From assembly GCF_024029355.1 (NCBI RefSeq), contig NZ_CP097117.1, positions 1,395,402-1,459,401 of the forward strand: 64,000 nt of DNA. Direction: 5' to 3'. The position numbers were made by a program, and so were the translations under genes. The notes below the pieces were generated by a model that was not told where the DNA came from, did not search any database, and saw only the letters and a list, made by a program, of their open reading frames with translations. Below are positions 37,490 to 43,974 of this stretch, piece after piece. Numbering within the stretch: position 1 is the first letter of the stretch; each line of letters begins with the position of its first letter. Source of the stretch: Fructilactobacillus cliffordii. Its GTDB lineage: Bacteria > Bacillota > Bacilli > Lactobacillales > Lactobacillaceae.

Positions 37490-38161
37490 TTAGAACATCT
37501 TCATTTCCATTTTGACAACTCCAATAATTCTTCCTGGCTTGTCTTCGTTTAACACAATTGGTTCAAAATCAGGATTGTCAGGCATAAGTATTACGCTGTT
37601 TTTTGTTTTTTTAATTCGTTTTAACGTGGCCGTTGTATCGTCGTCTAAAAGAACAGCTGCAATCTGACCATTTTCAACGTCTGGTTGGGCACGTACTAGA
37701 ACATTAGAATCATTCATAATGGTGGGCTCCATACTTTTTCCAATGCATTTTAGAATAAAATAGTCTCCACCTTTGACAAGGTTGTTAGGCAGAAGCATGT
37801 GGCCGCTAACGTTTTCAATCGCTGTGATAGGTTCACCACACGCTATTTCGCCAATGATTGGTACGCTAACCATTTCTGATGACGTTATACGTGTTAAATT
37901 AGTTGCTTCTGTTGGCGCTTCTAATCCAGCCATTCTAAAAACATCGCTTTCATCTACCCTTAGGCCTTTAGCAATCCGTTTAAGGGTTTGAGGCTTAGGG
38001 ATATTCCTTTTACCTCGTTCTACTAAAGACCAGTAAGATGGTGAAATTGCTACACCAGTCTCATCTTTGGATTGGTTAGATACTTGTCGCAAGGAAAAGT
38101 GCTTGGAATTTCTTATATTTTTAATTTTATTGCCAAATGCACGGCTATCTATTTCAATCAT
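37490..38161 (-). CDS. CI-like phage repressor with S24 peptidase domain
   Basis: A 223-residue LexA-like repressor that keeps lysogeny. N-terminal XRE helix-turn-helix (SLRQVSNQSKDETGVAISPS region, residues ~20-60); C-terminal S24 domain with the self-cleavage site in GEIACGEPITA, catalytic Ser in CIGKSMEPTIM and Lys in TATLKRIKK. The scissile pair is Cys-Gly instead of the common Ala-Gly, a pair known from UmuD. Cleavage after RecA activation would induce the prophage. GGAG before ATG 38161. Divergent from cro. Confidence 0.93.
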   Translation of the reverse strand: MIEIDSRAFGNKIKNIRNSKHFSLRQVSNQSKDETGVAISPSYWSLVERGKRNIPKPQTLKRIAKGLRVDESDVFRMAGLEAPTEATNLTRITSSEMVSVPIIGEIACGEPITAIENVSGHMLLPNNLVKGGDYFILKCIGKSMEPTIMNDSNVLVRAQPDVENGQIAAVLLDDDTTATLKRIKKTKNSVILMPDNPDFEPIVLNEDKPGRIIGVVKMEMKMF

Positions 38162-38180
38162 TTTATGCGCTCCTTGTTTA

Positions 38181-38209
38181 ATTAAAGTTTAACAAAGGTA
38201 TACGCACAA
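38181..38209 (-). promoter_or_regulatory. Candidate repressor-maintenance promoter (leftward)
   Basis: On the minus strand TTGTGC (38209-38204), 17-base spacer, TTTAAT (38186-38181), ahead of the CI-like gene. Confidence 0.5.
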
Positions 38210-38238
38210 AATTAGTTATTTTTAACTTTTGTTATAGA

Positions 38239-38261
38239 ATCCGTTGACAATAGTTATACAA
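38239..38261 (+). repeat. 23-base element, copy 1 (over the early promoter)
   Basis: ATCCGTTGACAA followed by TAGTTATACAA. It matches copy 2 at 38503-38525 at 20 of 23 positions and includes the -35 box. Confidence 0.65.
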
Positions 38262-38271
38262 GATATATAAT
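38244..38271 (+). promoter_or_regulatory. Rightward early promoter in front of cro
   Basis: Perfect TTGACA (38244-38249), 16-base spacer, perfect TATAAT (38266-38271), 29 bases before the cro start. The region 38187-38265 contains repeated GTTATA/TATAAC half-sites, probable operators. Confidence 0.8.
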
Positions 38272-38299
38272 AAATTGTAAATAGAAGGGAGGCGAAAAA

Positions 38300-38551
38300 A
38301 TGAAAACATTCATTAAAGACGAAAATGAGTTTTCAAAAACTGTCATCCGAAATGGAATGAACTATGCTTTATTAGCTAAAAAGGTTGGTATTACTAGACC
38401 TTATTTGTCTAACATCGTCCATGGTTCTAGTGTAGGAAGCGTAACTGCTGGTAAAATTGCAAAAGCCTTAAACGCTCATTTTGAGGATATTTTTTTTACT
38501 CAATCCGTTGACAAAAATTGTACAAAAAATGAAATAAAGAAGGTGATGTAG
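38300..38551 (+). CDS. Cro-like helix-turn-helix protein
   Basis: An 83-residue XRE-type regulator. The helix-turn-helix is at about residues 20-50 (YALLAKKVGITRPYLSNIVH) with a third helix VTAGKIAKALN. It has no S24 domain. GGGAGG precedes ATG 38300. First gene of the rightward early operon and opposed to the CI-like gene, so Cro by position. Confidence 0.88.
   Translation: MKTFIKDENEFSKTVIRNGMNYALLAKKVGITRPYLSNIVHGSSVGSVTAGKIAKALNAHFEDIFFTQSVDKNCTKNEIKKVM
38503..38525 (+). repeat. 23-base element, copy 2 (inside the end of cro)
   Basis: ATCCGTTGACAA followed by AAATTGTACAA, within the coding sequence of cro and 26 bases before the next gene. Candidate second operator or promoter -35. Confidence 0.6.
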
Positions 38552-38812
38552 TTGAATTCAACTCTATCTGCTGAAGAAAAACAAAACCTTGAAGATACGA
38601 TTTTGTTCTTCTTAGCAAAAAGCAAATGCACGCTAAGTGAATTTAGATCGATTTCTGAAGATATTCGCCGCTTTTATCTAGACAATGCGCTGTTAGAAAA
38701 TTTTTTGTCTGAAGACGGACAAAAAAAGGAACTCACGGACGCAACCCGTAAGTTCCCAAAAGCTAGATATGGATTAAGGACTGAAGTTAATCTTGGTCAG
38801 CAAAAAGATTAA
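38552..38812 (+). CDS. Early phage protein of unknown function
   Basis: An 86-residue protein from a TTG start that follows AAGGTG at six bases and comes directly after the cro stop. It is charged and mainly helical (LEDTILFFLAKSKCTLSEF, ARYGLRTEVNLGQQKD). Its C terminus overlaps the 3' end of the leftward gene at 38787 by 26 bases. Confidence 0.65.
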   Translation: MNSTLSAEEKQNLEDTILFFLAKSKCTLSEFRSISEDIRRFYLDNALLENFLSEDGQKKELTDATRKFPKARYGLRTEVNLGQQKD

Positions 38813-38978
38813 TCAACGTTTTCTCCATCATATCCATCATAAATTGGCGATCACCAGAACTTAAATTGGCTAAAAGCTCATTTAAGTCTTTGCCTTTGAT
38901 ATTGTTAACAGTTCCATGTTCGTCAGCATATTGCTGCATGGCATTTTCAATAGCTTTTGTAATTTGTTCTGATTTCAT
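38787..38978 (-). CDS. Leftward small protein 1, 63 residues
   Basis: Soluble helical protein MKSEQITKAIENAMQQ..., ending LINLFADQD. The ATG at 38978 is preceded by AAAGGGGGTG at six bases; a GTG at 38987 overlaps that site. It opposes the rightward operon and has its own extended -10 promoter (TGCTATAAT) directly before the binding site, the first of three genes with this arrangement. No domain recognised. Confidence 0.65.
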   Translation of the reverse strand: MKSEQITKAIENAMQQYADEHGTVNNIKGKDLNELLANLSSGDRQFMMDMMEKTLINLFADQD

Positions 38979-38984
38979 GTTGTA

Positions 38985-39010
38985 CACCCCCTTTGAGGTG
39001 ATTATAGCAG
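38985..39010 (-). promoter_or_regulatory. Compact promoter/RBS element 1
   Basis: Minus strand: TGCTATAAT, CACCTC, AAA, GGGGGTG, then six bases to ATG. The ribosome binding site mirrors the hexamer just after the -10. Same layout at 39766 and 40333. Confidence 0.6.
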
Positions 39011-39037
39011 ACGGTTTTTAAAAAGGAGATTATGTAA

Positions 39038-39268
39038 ATGACAATCATTGAAGCAACAAAGCAAGCAATGGAAAAGAATTGTGGAATGACAAGACCATAT
39101 CGGGGTCATGTGTTTGGATATGTAAAACCAACCAACGGAAGTTTATCCCATTATATTTTGGTTGGCCTAGATTCTGACGGAAATCTTGATGGACATGCAA
39201 ACAAATTTTGGAATCCGACTGCGGATGACATTTTGGCAGATAACTGGGAATTATTTGAGGAGGAATAA
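39038..39268 (+). CDS. DUF2829 protein, Tad2-like putative anti-Thoeris factor
   Basis: A 76-residue protein: MTIIEATKQAMEKNCGMTRP, a glycine-rich beta middle and the characteristic C terminus FWNPTADDILADNWELFEEE. This is the length and end pattern of the DUF2829 family, which includes Tad2, a phage protein known to bind the cyclic ADP-ribose-type signal of Thoeris defence. Family membership is my reading of the motifs; the activity is inference. ATG 39038 follows AAAGGAG. Early expression would suit a counter-defence role. Confidence 0.7.
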   Translation: MTIIEATKQAMEKNCGMTRPYRGHVFGYVKPTNGSLSHYILVGLDSDGNLDGHANKFWNPTADDILADNWELFEEE

Positions 39269-39270
39269 TC

Positions 39271-39480
39271 ATGAAAATTAACTACACGGTAGAAGCAGAA
39301 ACAGTGGATGAAACAGCAAAAATCTTAGATGAAATTAGAAAACAACAAACGGCTATGGATGAAATCACAGTTAATGTTAACTTCGTGAAAGCTTTGCCCG
39401 CGATTGATGTTCTTACTGGGAGAAAATCAGAATCAGTTTCGGGCAAGAACAAAGATTCAATCCAAAACAAAAAAGCCTAG
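39271..39480 (+). CDS. Early phage protein, 69 residues
   Basis: Starts 2 bases after the DUF2829 gene with GAGGAGG before ATG. The product, MKINYTVEAETVDETAKILD followed by a helix and a Lys/Ser-rich tail, looks like one alpha/beta unit. Function unknown. The stop codon lies in the stem of the palindrome at 39477-39502. Confidence 0.7.
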   Translation: MKINYTVEAETVDETAKILDEIRKQQTAMDEITVNVNFVKALPAIDVLTGRKSESVSGKNKDSIQNKKA

Positions 39481-39502
39481 TAACGGTGGTAGCCGTTACT
39501 AG
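39477..39502 (-). terminator. Perfect 10-bp hairpin, terminator for leftward gene 2
   Basis: CTAGTAACGG (39477-39486) pairs with CCGTTACTAG (39493-39502) around a 6-base loop. On the minus strand it is followed by GCTTTTTTGTTTT. Confidence 0.8.
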
Positions 39503-39517
39503 ACCTAAATGTGCTGA

Positions 39518-39760
39518 TTAGATTGATTCATGTTGCAATCCTACGTACATGCAATCCTTAGAAATTACAGACCAAGAAGCTTTGTCTGCAATTATTCTAA
39601 TTGATCCAACTGCGCTAAAGGGCTCAAAGTCCTCGATGTTTTTTTCAGAAATTGTTACTTCGTCATCTTGATAACGGACATCGTATTTAACTTCTTTAAC
39701 ATTGCGGACACTAAAGGCTGTTTGTGCCCCATCGCGCAGTAATTCTGCTTTGAATAACAT
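39518..39760 (-). CDS. Leftward small protein 2, 80 residues
   Basis: Mostly beta protein: MLFKAELLRDGAQTAFSVRN, VRYQDDEVTISEKNIEDF and WSVISKDCMYVG. The ATG at 39760 has GGAGGTG 5 bases upstream; the ATG at 39778 lies before that site. Own extended -10 promoter and own terminator, so a complete leftward unit inside the rightward operon, which is typical of a gene added to the phage and expressed in the lysogen. Function unknown. Confidence 0.7.
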   Translation of the reverse strand: MLFKAELLRDGAQTAFSVRNVKEVKYDVRYQDDEVTISEKNIEDFEPFSAVGSIRIIADKASWSVISKDCMYVGLQHESI

Positions 39761-39765
39761 ATAAT

Positions 39766-39795
39766 CACCTCCTTCCATAAGGTAATTATATCAAG
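39766..39795 (-). promoter_or_regulatory. Compact promoter/RBS element 2
   Basis: Minus strand: TTGATATAAT, TACCTT, ATGGA, AGGAGGTG, ATTAT, ATG. Same layout as the elements at 38985 and 40333. Confidence 0.6.
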
Positions 39796-39820
39796 AAAAC
39801 GCTTACAAAAGGGGCAACAC

Positions 39821-39958
39821 ATGAAAACAATTATCAGGTATTTAAAAACGTATCACATGCTATTTATGAATCCGGCCGAGCATCCGTTCCTTTACGGATT
39901 TTATATCGCTCCATTTGGCATTATTGGTACGATTATTGGAGCATTTTTTCTTAGATAA
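39821..39958 (+). CDS. Small membrane protein, 45 residues
   Basis: ATG 39821 after AAGGGG. MKTIIRYLKTYHMLFMNPAE is followed by one membrane segment (FLYGFYIAPFGIIGTIIGAF). Too short for a family call. Its end overlaps the 3' end of the convergent gene at 39951 by 8 bases. Confidence 0.55.
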   Translation: MKTIIRYLKTYHMLFMNPAEHPFLYGFYIAPFGIIGTIIGAFFLR

Positions 39959-40325
39959 AAAACCCTCTAATCCAATATCCCAAAAGAGAGCCAACAATTC
40001 CTGTGATGAATGGCCAAACAACGCTTACACGAAATTCTTTCCACTTCGTTTTGCTTTTTTCTGAAGAGTGATCAGCAACTAGATTGTGTCCCTCGGATGT
40101 TATTTCGAACTCTTCGAGATTTTCAACGCCGTTTTCGAAACTAGATAAGACACTTTCTTTTGTATAAGAAATTAAGTCTGCGTGAAATAACTTGCTGGTG
40201 CGTTTTCGTACAGAATCTTCAGAATCACCATTCTTTAGTTTGTGCGTGATTTGTCTTAGTGTGAGTTTTCTATTTTTATCAATCAAATTAAGAATTTTCC
40301 AATCTAATTTATATAATTTTTCCAA
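39951..40325 (-). CDS. Leftward small protein 3, winged-helix-like with C-terminal membrane anchor
   Basis: A 124-residue protein. The start is TTG at 40325, 7 bases after GGAGGTG. The first ~85 residues look like a winged helix (LDWKILNLIDKNRKLTLRQI, VRKRTSKLFHADLISYT, FEITSEGHNLV); the C terminus is a single membrane segment (VVWPFITGIVGSLLGYWI). A membrane-tethered DNA-binding-like protein is unusual for a phage. Third gene with the compact promoter/RBS element. Confidence 0.65.
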   Translation of the reverse strand: MEKLYKLDWKILNLIDKNRKLTLRQITHKLKNGDSEDSVRKRTSKLFHADLISYTKESVLSSFENGVENLEEFEITSEGHNLVADHSSEKSKTKWKEFRVSVVWPFITGIVGSLLGYWIRGFFI

Positions 40326-40332
40326 TTATTTT

Positions 40333-40358
40333 CACCTCCATGAGGTGATTATAGCAAG
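40333..40358 (-). promoter_or_regulatory. Compact promoter/RBS element 3
   Basis: Minus strand: TTGCTATAAT, CACCTC, ATG, GAGGTG, then seven bases to the TTG start. The hexamers are perfectly complementary (40333-40338 and 40342-40347). Confidence 0.65.
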
Positions 40359-40384
40359 AAAGAATACGCAAACGAGGTATCCAA

Positions 40385-40585
40385 ATGAAAAAAGACTATG
40401 AAATTCATGATGCAAAGAATCCGGCAGCAGATATCCAGCTATACCGGAACCACGTGATTAATTATTTTCGGCAGCAGGGATTAACTCCTGCTCAATCAAT
40501 TGAGGTCATCCGTAGCTTAGATAGTTACTATAACGACGATCGTGGCTATATGAACGTAAAGGACAATTTAGCAAGAAAGGGATGA
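40385..40585 (+). CDS. Early phage protein, 66 residues
   Basis: Starts MKKDYEIHDAKNPAADIQLY and contains a helix VINYFRQQGLTPAQSIEVIR that could be a small helix-turn-helix. No family recognised. Its stop overlaps the region of the next start. Confidence 0.6.
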   Translation: MKKDYEIHDAKNPAADIQLYRNHVINYFRQQGLTPAQSIEVIRSLDSYYNDDRGYMNVKDNLARKG

Positions 40586-40590
40586 TTTTA

Positions 40591-40872
40591 ATGATTGAGG
40601 AAATCATCACGAATAAGATTTTAGATATTCTTCATAACGTCGAAACTAACTACACAGTGAAGCGTTGGCCAGAAGCCATGAACAAGCAAGAGCTATGTAA
40701 TTATCTTGGTGGCATTGACGCCAAAACGCTCGAAAAGCGTTACACCTGCCAGCCTGATTTTCCTACCGGAGATGAGACTGACGGAGTCCGTAACCGAGTT
40801 TGGCATAAGACCCAGGTAGATGAGTGGCTAGCACGTCACACGAAGCCTTACAAAGAAATCATGACACGATGA
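40591..40872 (+). CDS. Excisionase/DUF771-like DNA-binding protein
   Basis: A 93-residue protein. After an N-terminal helix it has WPEAMNKQELCNYLGGIDAK and a segment with VWHKTQVDEWLARHT, the arrangement of a winged-helix (MerR/Xis-like) domain as found in DUF771-type phage proteins. A role as excisionase or early regulator is possible. AAAGGG precedes ATG 40591; an in-frame ATG at 40582 overlaps it. Confidence 0.6.
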   Translation: MIEEIITNKILDILHNVETNYTVKRWPEAMNKQELCNYLGGIDAKTLEKRYTCQPDFPTGDETDGVRNRVWHKTQVDEWLARHTKPYKEIMTR

Positions 40873-41030
40873 TGAATACTATCGACAAAATCAAACAGTT
40901 GAAGCGGTGGCGTCCTGATGTTGAATTGATCAACTGGCATGCGGATGCTATTGATGCTTTTTACTTTGCCGAAAAGCAGCGGCAAAAGATATTGAAAGAA
41001 GGTAAGACAGATGGACGAGAAAGAATGTAA
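40872..41030 (+). CDS. Early phage protein, 52 residues
   Basis: Starts in an ATGA overlap with the previous gene. MNTIDKIKQLKRWRPDVELI, WHADAIDAFYFAEKQRQK: one or two charged helices. Unknown function. Confidence 0.55.
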   Translation: MNTIDKIKQLKRWRPDVELINWHADAIDAFYFAEKQRQKILKEGKTDGRERM

Positions 41031-41121
41031 GCGACTGATGTATAACTTCCCGACCTATGTATTCCACTTTCTGTGTGGTTTTGCAGTTGGATTAGCGGTT
41101 GCATTGACCGCATTGATTTGA
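41011..41121 (+). CDS. Small membrane protein, 36 residues
   Basis: ATG 41011 after GGTAAGA, overlapping the previous gene by 20 bases. MDEKECKRLMYNFPTY then a membrane helix (FHFLCGFAVGLAVALTALI). Unknown function. Confidence 0.5.
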   Translation: MDEKECKRLMYNFPTYVFHFLCGFAVGLAVALTALI

Positions 41122-41137
41122 GAAAGGACTGAAGAAC

Positions 41138-41299
41138 ATGGCAGTAATCACGTTAGAAGATGTATTTTTCTTTATTTCAGGTTTAATTATTGGGGCAATG
41201 GCATTTGCCGGTTACTTGGACTGGAGAAAGCATCCGGAATCATTATTTGAAGACGATGATGACATCATCAAAGAAGCTAAGAAAAGAGGGGAACTGTAA
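41138..41299 (+). CDS. Small membrane protein, 53 residues
   Basis: ATG 41138 after GAAAGGA. One membrane helix (VFFFISGLIIGAMAFAGYL) then WRKHPESLFEDDDDIIKEAK. Its stop overlaps the next start (TAATG). Confidence 0.6.
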   Translation: MAVITLEDVFFFISGLIIGAMAFAGYLDWRKHPESLFEDDDDIIKEAKKRGEL

Positions 41300-41700
41300 T
41301 GGCAGATTTTGAACGACTACACGCTCAATTAACAACCAAGCCGGTGCTGGATTTTGAATATAACCGTGTTCCTTGCACTATCACCAAAATGCACACTGAC
41401 GGCTTAAATGGGCCCGTTAGTTGGTTTTTAGGATATGCCTTGGTAGATTCCCCCAAATTCATCAACGTGGATATAGACGACGTTTGCGTGCATGGGGGGG
41501 TCACATTCGACAAGCCAGCTGGTAACCACACACATGTAATTGGCTTCGATTGTGCCCATTACGATGACTATACTGGCATGGATTTTGCTGGAACGTCATT
41601 TGACCAGCACCATTGGACGCTTGACGAAGTTAAAGAAGAAGCCATCCGAATGGTACAAAGCTACCTGGATTTAGAAGCGAAGGAGTTAAGTAATGAGTGA
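41299..41700 (+). CDS. Phage protein of unknown function, 133 residues
   Basis: Soluble alpha/beta protein. VPCTITKMHTDGLNGPVSWF is followed by VHGGVTFDK, a strand with HVIGFDCAHYDDYTG and a C-terminal helix. A GFDCAHxxD motif like this recurs in phage proteins of other Firmicutes, I believe, but no activity is known to me. Overlaps both neighbours by a few bases. Confidence 0.65.
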   Translation: MADFERLHAQLTTKPVLDFEYNRVPCTITKMHTDGLNGPVSWFLGYALVDSPKFINVDIDDVCVHGGVTFDKPAGNHTHVIGFDCAHYDDYTGMDFAGTSFDQHHWTLDEVKEEAIRMVQSYLDLEAKELSNE

Positions 41701-42022
41701 TAAAAAAACGGAACCATTTTTAGAAATTAAAGCTTACTCGGGAGACGCAAAGACAAAAACTTTTGCTTATGCAGAGGTCACAAATAAAGAGGAATATGAA
41801 TTGGCTCTAAGCATATTAGCCTCTGTTTTAGCCAGTATAGTCGGGAAAGGCGAAGCAAGGATGGGGTCGCTTTCGTTGCTATTCGATGTTTTAGGCATTA
41901 CGGATGACGACTTTAGCGAGATTAAAAAGCGCATAAAGAAAGCGCACAACAACGGGAAAGGCATTGATGAAGCGTTGAAAATTATCCAAAAATCACAGAA
42001 TGGGGGTCAAGATGATGAGTGA
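41693..42022 (+). CDS. Phage protein of unknown function, paralogue A
   Basis: A 109-residue protein: FLEIKAYSGDAKTKTFAY, EYELALSILASVLASIV and DDDFSEIKKRIKKA. Small beta sheet then helices with an acidic end. The next gene has the same plan (EKPYLKVI start, long helix, D-x-I-x-x-x-K helix), so the pair probably arose by tandem duplication. Unknown function. Confidence 0.6.
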   Translation: MSDKKTEPFLEIKAYSGDAKTKTFAYAEVTNKEEYELALSILASVLASIVGKGEARMGSLSLLFDVLGITDDDFSEIKKRIKKAHNNGKGIDEALKIIQKSQNGGQDDE

Positions 42023-42287
42023 AAAACCATATTTAAAAGTTATTTGTAGCAATGAAAATCGGATCGTTGAAATAAAAAATGTTTCAACTAAAAACGAAGC
42101 AATGAGAATGTGTTCAACAATGTGCCAAGCGGTTTATAAGCTGGCTTCATCTAGCAAAGTTCAGAGAATCATGTTGCAATCAGCATTACTTGATGCGGGA
42201 GTTACTCCTGATGAAATAGAGCAGGCCAAAAAAGCCAAAGAATTAGGGGATTTACTTAGCAACGAAGGGGAAAATAACGATGATTAA
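42015..42287 (+). CDS. Phage protein of unknown function, paralogue B
   Basis: A 90-residue protein: SEKPYLKVICSNENRIVEI, a helix AMRMCSTMCQAVYKLASSS and DAGVTPDEIEQAKKAKELG. ATG pair at 42012/42015 after GGGGGT; either could be the start. Same plan as the preceding gene, see there. Confidence 0.6.
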   Translation: MSEKPYLKVICSNENRIVEIKNVSTKNEAMRMCSTMCQAVYKLASSSKVQRIMLQSALLDAGVTPDEIEQAKKAKELGDLLSNEGENNDD

Positions 42288-42465
42288 ACACACAAAAAAA
42301 GACCGCTTGCACGGCAATGCAAACGGCCTAAATAGTCGACTACTTATCAATTACTTGATTGGTCTTAATTATAACACTAGAAAGCACGCTCCTCAACGCT
42401 TCAACAACGCTGAGGACTTGCAAAAACACGTAATTACGAGATTAGTGGGTAGAAATTATGAGTAA
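42280..42465 (+). CDS. Phage protein of unknown function, 61 residues
   Basis: Basic protein: MIKHTKKDRLHGNANGLNSR followed by LLINYLIGLNYNTRKHAP and a C-terminal helix. AGGGG before ATG. Overlaps the replication gene start by 8 bases. Confidence 0.55.
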   Translation: MIKHTKKDRLHGNANGLNSRLLINYLIGLNYNTRKHAPQRFNNAEDLQKHVITRLVGRNYE

Positions 42466-43297
42466 CGACAAAACACCTGGGTTCTTTACCCAGATACCTG
42501 ATTATGCACTAAAAAATCCAAACTTAAATTCAACTGACAAAATTGTGTATGGAGAAATCTACACGATGCTGAATACAATGCGGGTCTGCTTTGCTAGTAA
42601 CGCTCATATTGCGGATGATATCGGGGTCCAGCCTAAAACGGTGTCTAAATCAATCACGAAGCTGGCTAAATTAGGCTTTGTAACAGTGAAATTAGTCTAC
42701 AAAGAAGGGACTAAGCAGATTGATAAACGTTATATCCAACTGGCTACCCCTATGCCCCAATTAGGGCATACCCCATGCTCTAATAAGAGCATACCCTATG
42801 CTCCAAATGGGGTAGACCCTATGCCCCAATTAGGGCAGGTGAGTAAATCATTGAGTAGACCATTGAGTAGATCAGTAAAACCTACTATGTCCGGCTCTGA
42901 CGAGCAGGACGCCGTGGCTCGTAAAATCCTTAATTTCATGAACAAGACAACCGGGCGCCATTACAAACCAACTGCTACTAACTTAAAACTAATCAAGGCC
43001 CGCATGAAAGACGGGTTCACGTTTAATGATTTCAAGACCGTTATTGCAAAAAAAGCTGAGCAGTGGGGACAAGATACAAAAATGCAACAATACCTGAGAC
43101 CAGCCACATTGTTTGCAGCTTCCAAATTTGAAGGCTACCTCAACGAACAACCGGTCAAGGGAACAAGAGAGACATTACCTAGTTGGATACATGAACCTGA
43201 CCATCAACGGTCTACTAAGCAAGCTGACCCAAATAATAGGGCACTAATCAAACGAAAACTAGCGAAGCTTAGACAGAAAGGCGAGGTGAAGCAATGA
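42458..43297 (+). CDS. Replication initiator with phage C-terminal domain (Phg_2220_C type)
   Basis: A 279-residue protein. The N-terminal ~90 residues are a winged helix (NSTDKIVYGEIYTML, ASNAHIADDIGVQPKTVSKS); a Pro-rich linker follows, encoded by the 23-base iterons; the C-terminal domain ILNFMNKTTGRHYKPT, IKARMKDGFTFNDFKTVI, YLRPATLFAASKFEGYL is the conserved phage domain TIGR02220. Such proteins bind an origin inside their own gene and load the host helicase. No DnaC-like loader, SSB or recombinase is seen nearby, so this phage seems to rely on host functions. Confidence 0.85.
   Translation: MSNDKTPGFFTQIPDYALKNPNLNSTDKIVYGEIYTMLNTMRVCFASNAHIADDIGVQPKTVSKSITKLAKLGFVTVKLVYKEGTKQIDKRYIQLATPMPQLGHTPCSNKSIPYAPNGVDPMPQLGQVSKSLSRPLSRSVKPTMSGSDEQDAVARKILNFMNKTTGRHYKPTATNLKLIKARMKDGFTFNDFKTVIAKKAEQWGQDTKMQQYLRPATLFAASKFEGYLNEQPVKGTRETLPSWIHEPDHQRSTKQADPNNRALIKRKLAKLRQKGEVKQ
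42748..42839. repeat. Four 23-bp iterons, candidate replication origin
   Basis: Four head-to-tail units at 42748-42770, 42771-42793, 42794-42816 and 42817-42839, each starting CCCTATGC or CCCCATGC. Units 1, 2 and 4 are themselves inverted repeats such as TGCCC-CAATTA-GGGCA. A shorter direct repeat, CATTGAGTAGA twice, follows at 42848-42871. Confidence 0.8.
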
Positions 43298-43467
43298 GCA
43301 AAAAAGAAATAGAAATTCCAGTAGTTAGTCCGGAATTGGCAAGGTCATTTGAAGTTGCTAAGCACACTATTCAAGGCATAAGAACCATGCTTAACACTGA
43401 TTTTATGAATATCTTAAAACTCCAGAACGTGGTTCCATGGAAAATAAGCAATTTTTATTTTTACTAG
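43294..43467 (+). CDS. Phage protein of unknown function, 57 residues
   Basis: ATG 43294 overlaps the stop of the replication gene. The N terminus EIEIPVVSPELARSF is clearly related to that of the protein at 45093 (KIEVPVVSLELVRAF), but the rest differs and is shorter, so it may be a truncated copy. Confidence 0.5.
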   Translation: MSKKEIEIPVVSPELARSFEVAKHTIQGIRTMLNTDFMNILKLQNVVPWKISNFYFY

Positions 43468-43515
43468 AAAGAATGAGTGTATTGGGATATAAGAGAAAAC
43501 CCAAAGGAGAAAACG

Positions 43516-43974
43516 ATGAAAACAGTTAAAGAACAGCAAGATGAAATCAGATCACTTCGGCAAATCCTAAATGAAGCACACGAAAACGAGAGAAATGCTA
43601 AGCGAGAAAGCAACAAGCAGCACATTTTGCTATCTAAAGCACTTGCAAGAATTGATGATGCTGATGCTGAGTTAAATCCTGCTGGTATTTTTTGGAACAA
43701 TGAAGCTGGCGAGTACCAAAGCAAAAACTCGCTAACCATTGTTAAATTGCCAACCATTCCAACCTGGATTGAAAGCCAGTTAAAAATGCACAAAAAGGCT
43801 GGCGAACCGCACGTTAGTTGTTTTATCAACAACTTATATGCAGACGCCAAAGACAGTTCTCAGAAACGCTACATTGACAAACATATAAAGGCAATTCAAC
43901 TAGCTTACACGCTGGATCATTATGTAGTTGATGATTGTGCTGACTTTGAGTTTGGAGGTTCGGATAATGACTAA
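43516..43974 (+). CDS. Phage protein of unknown function with N-terminal coiled coil
   Basis: A 152-residue protein. ATG 43516 is preceded by AAAGGAG; the longer frame has none. Residues 1-45 are a coiled coil (VKEQQDEIRSLRQILNEAHE), the rest is alpha/beta with PTWIESQLKMHKKAGEPHVS. No family recognised. Confidence 0.6.
   Translation: MKTVKEQQDEIRSLRQILNEAHENERNAKRESNKQHILLSKALARIDDADAELNPAGIFWNNEAGEYQSKNSLTIVKLPTIPTWIESQLKMHKKAGEPHVSCFINNLYADAKDSSQKRYIDKHIKAIQLAYTLDHYVVDDCADFEFGGSDND

Noticed and set aside
42748..42839. A CRISPR array
   Set aside because: The 23-bp units are directly adjacent without spacers and lie inside a coding gene with no cas genes near; they are iterons.
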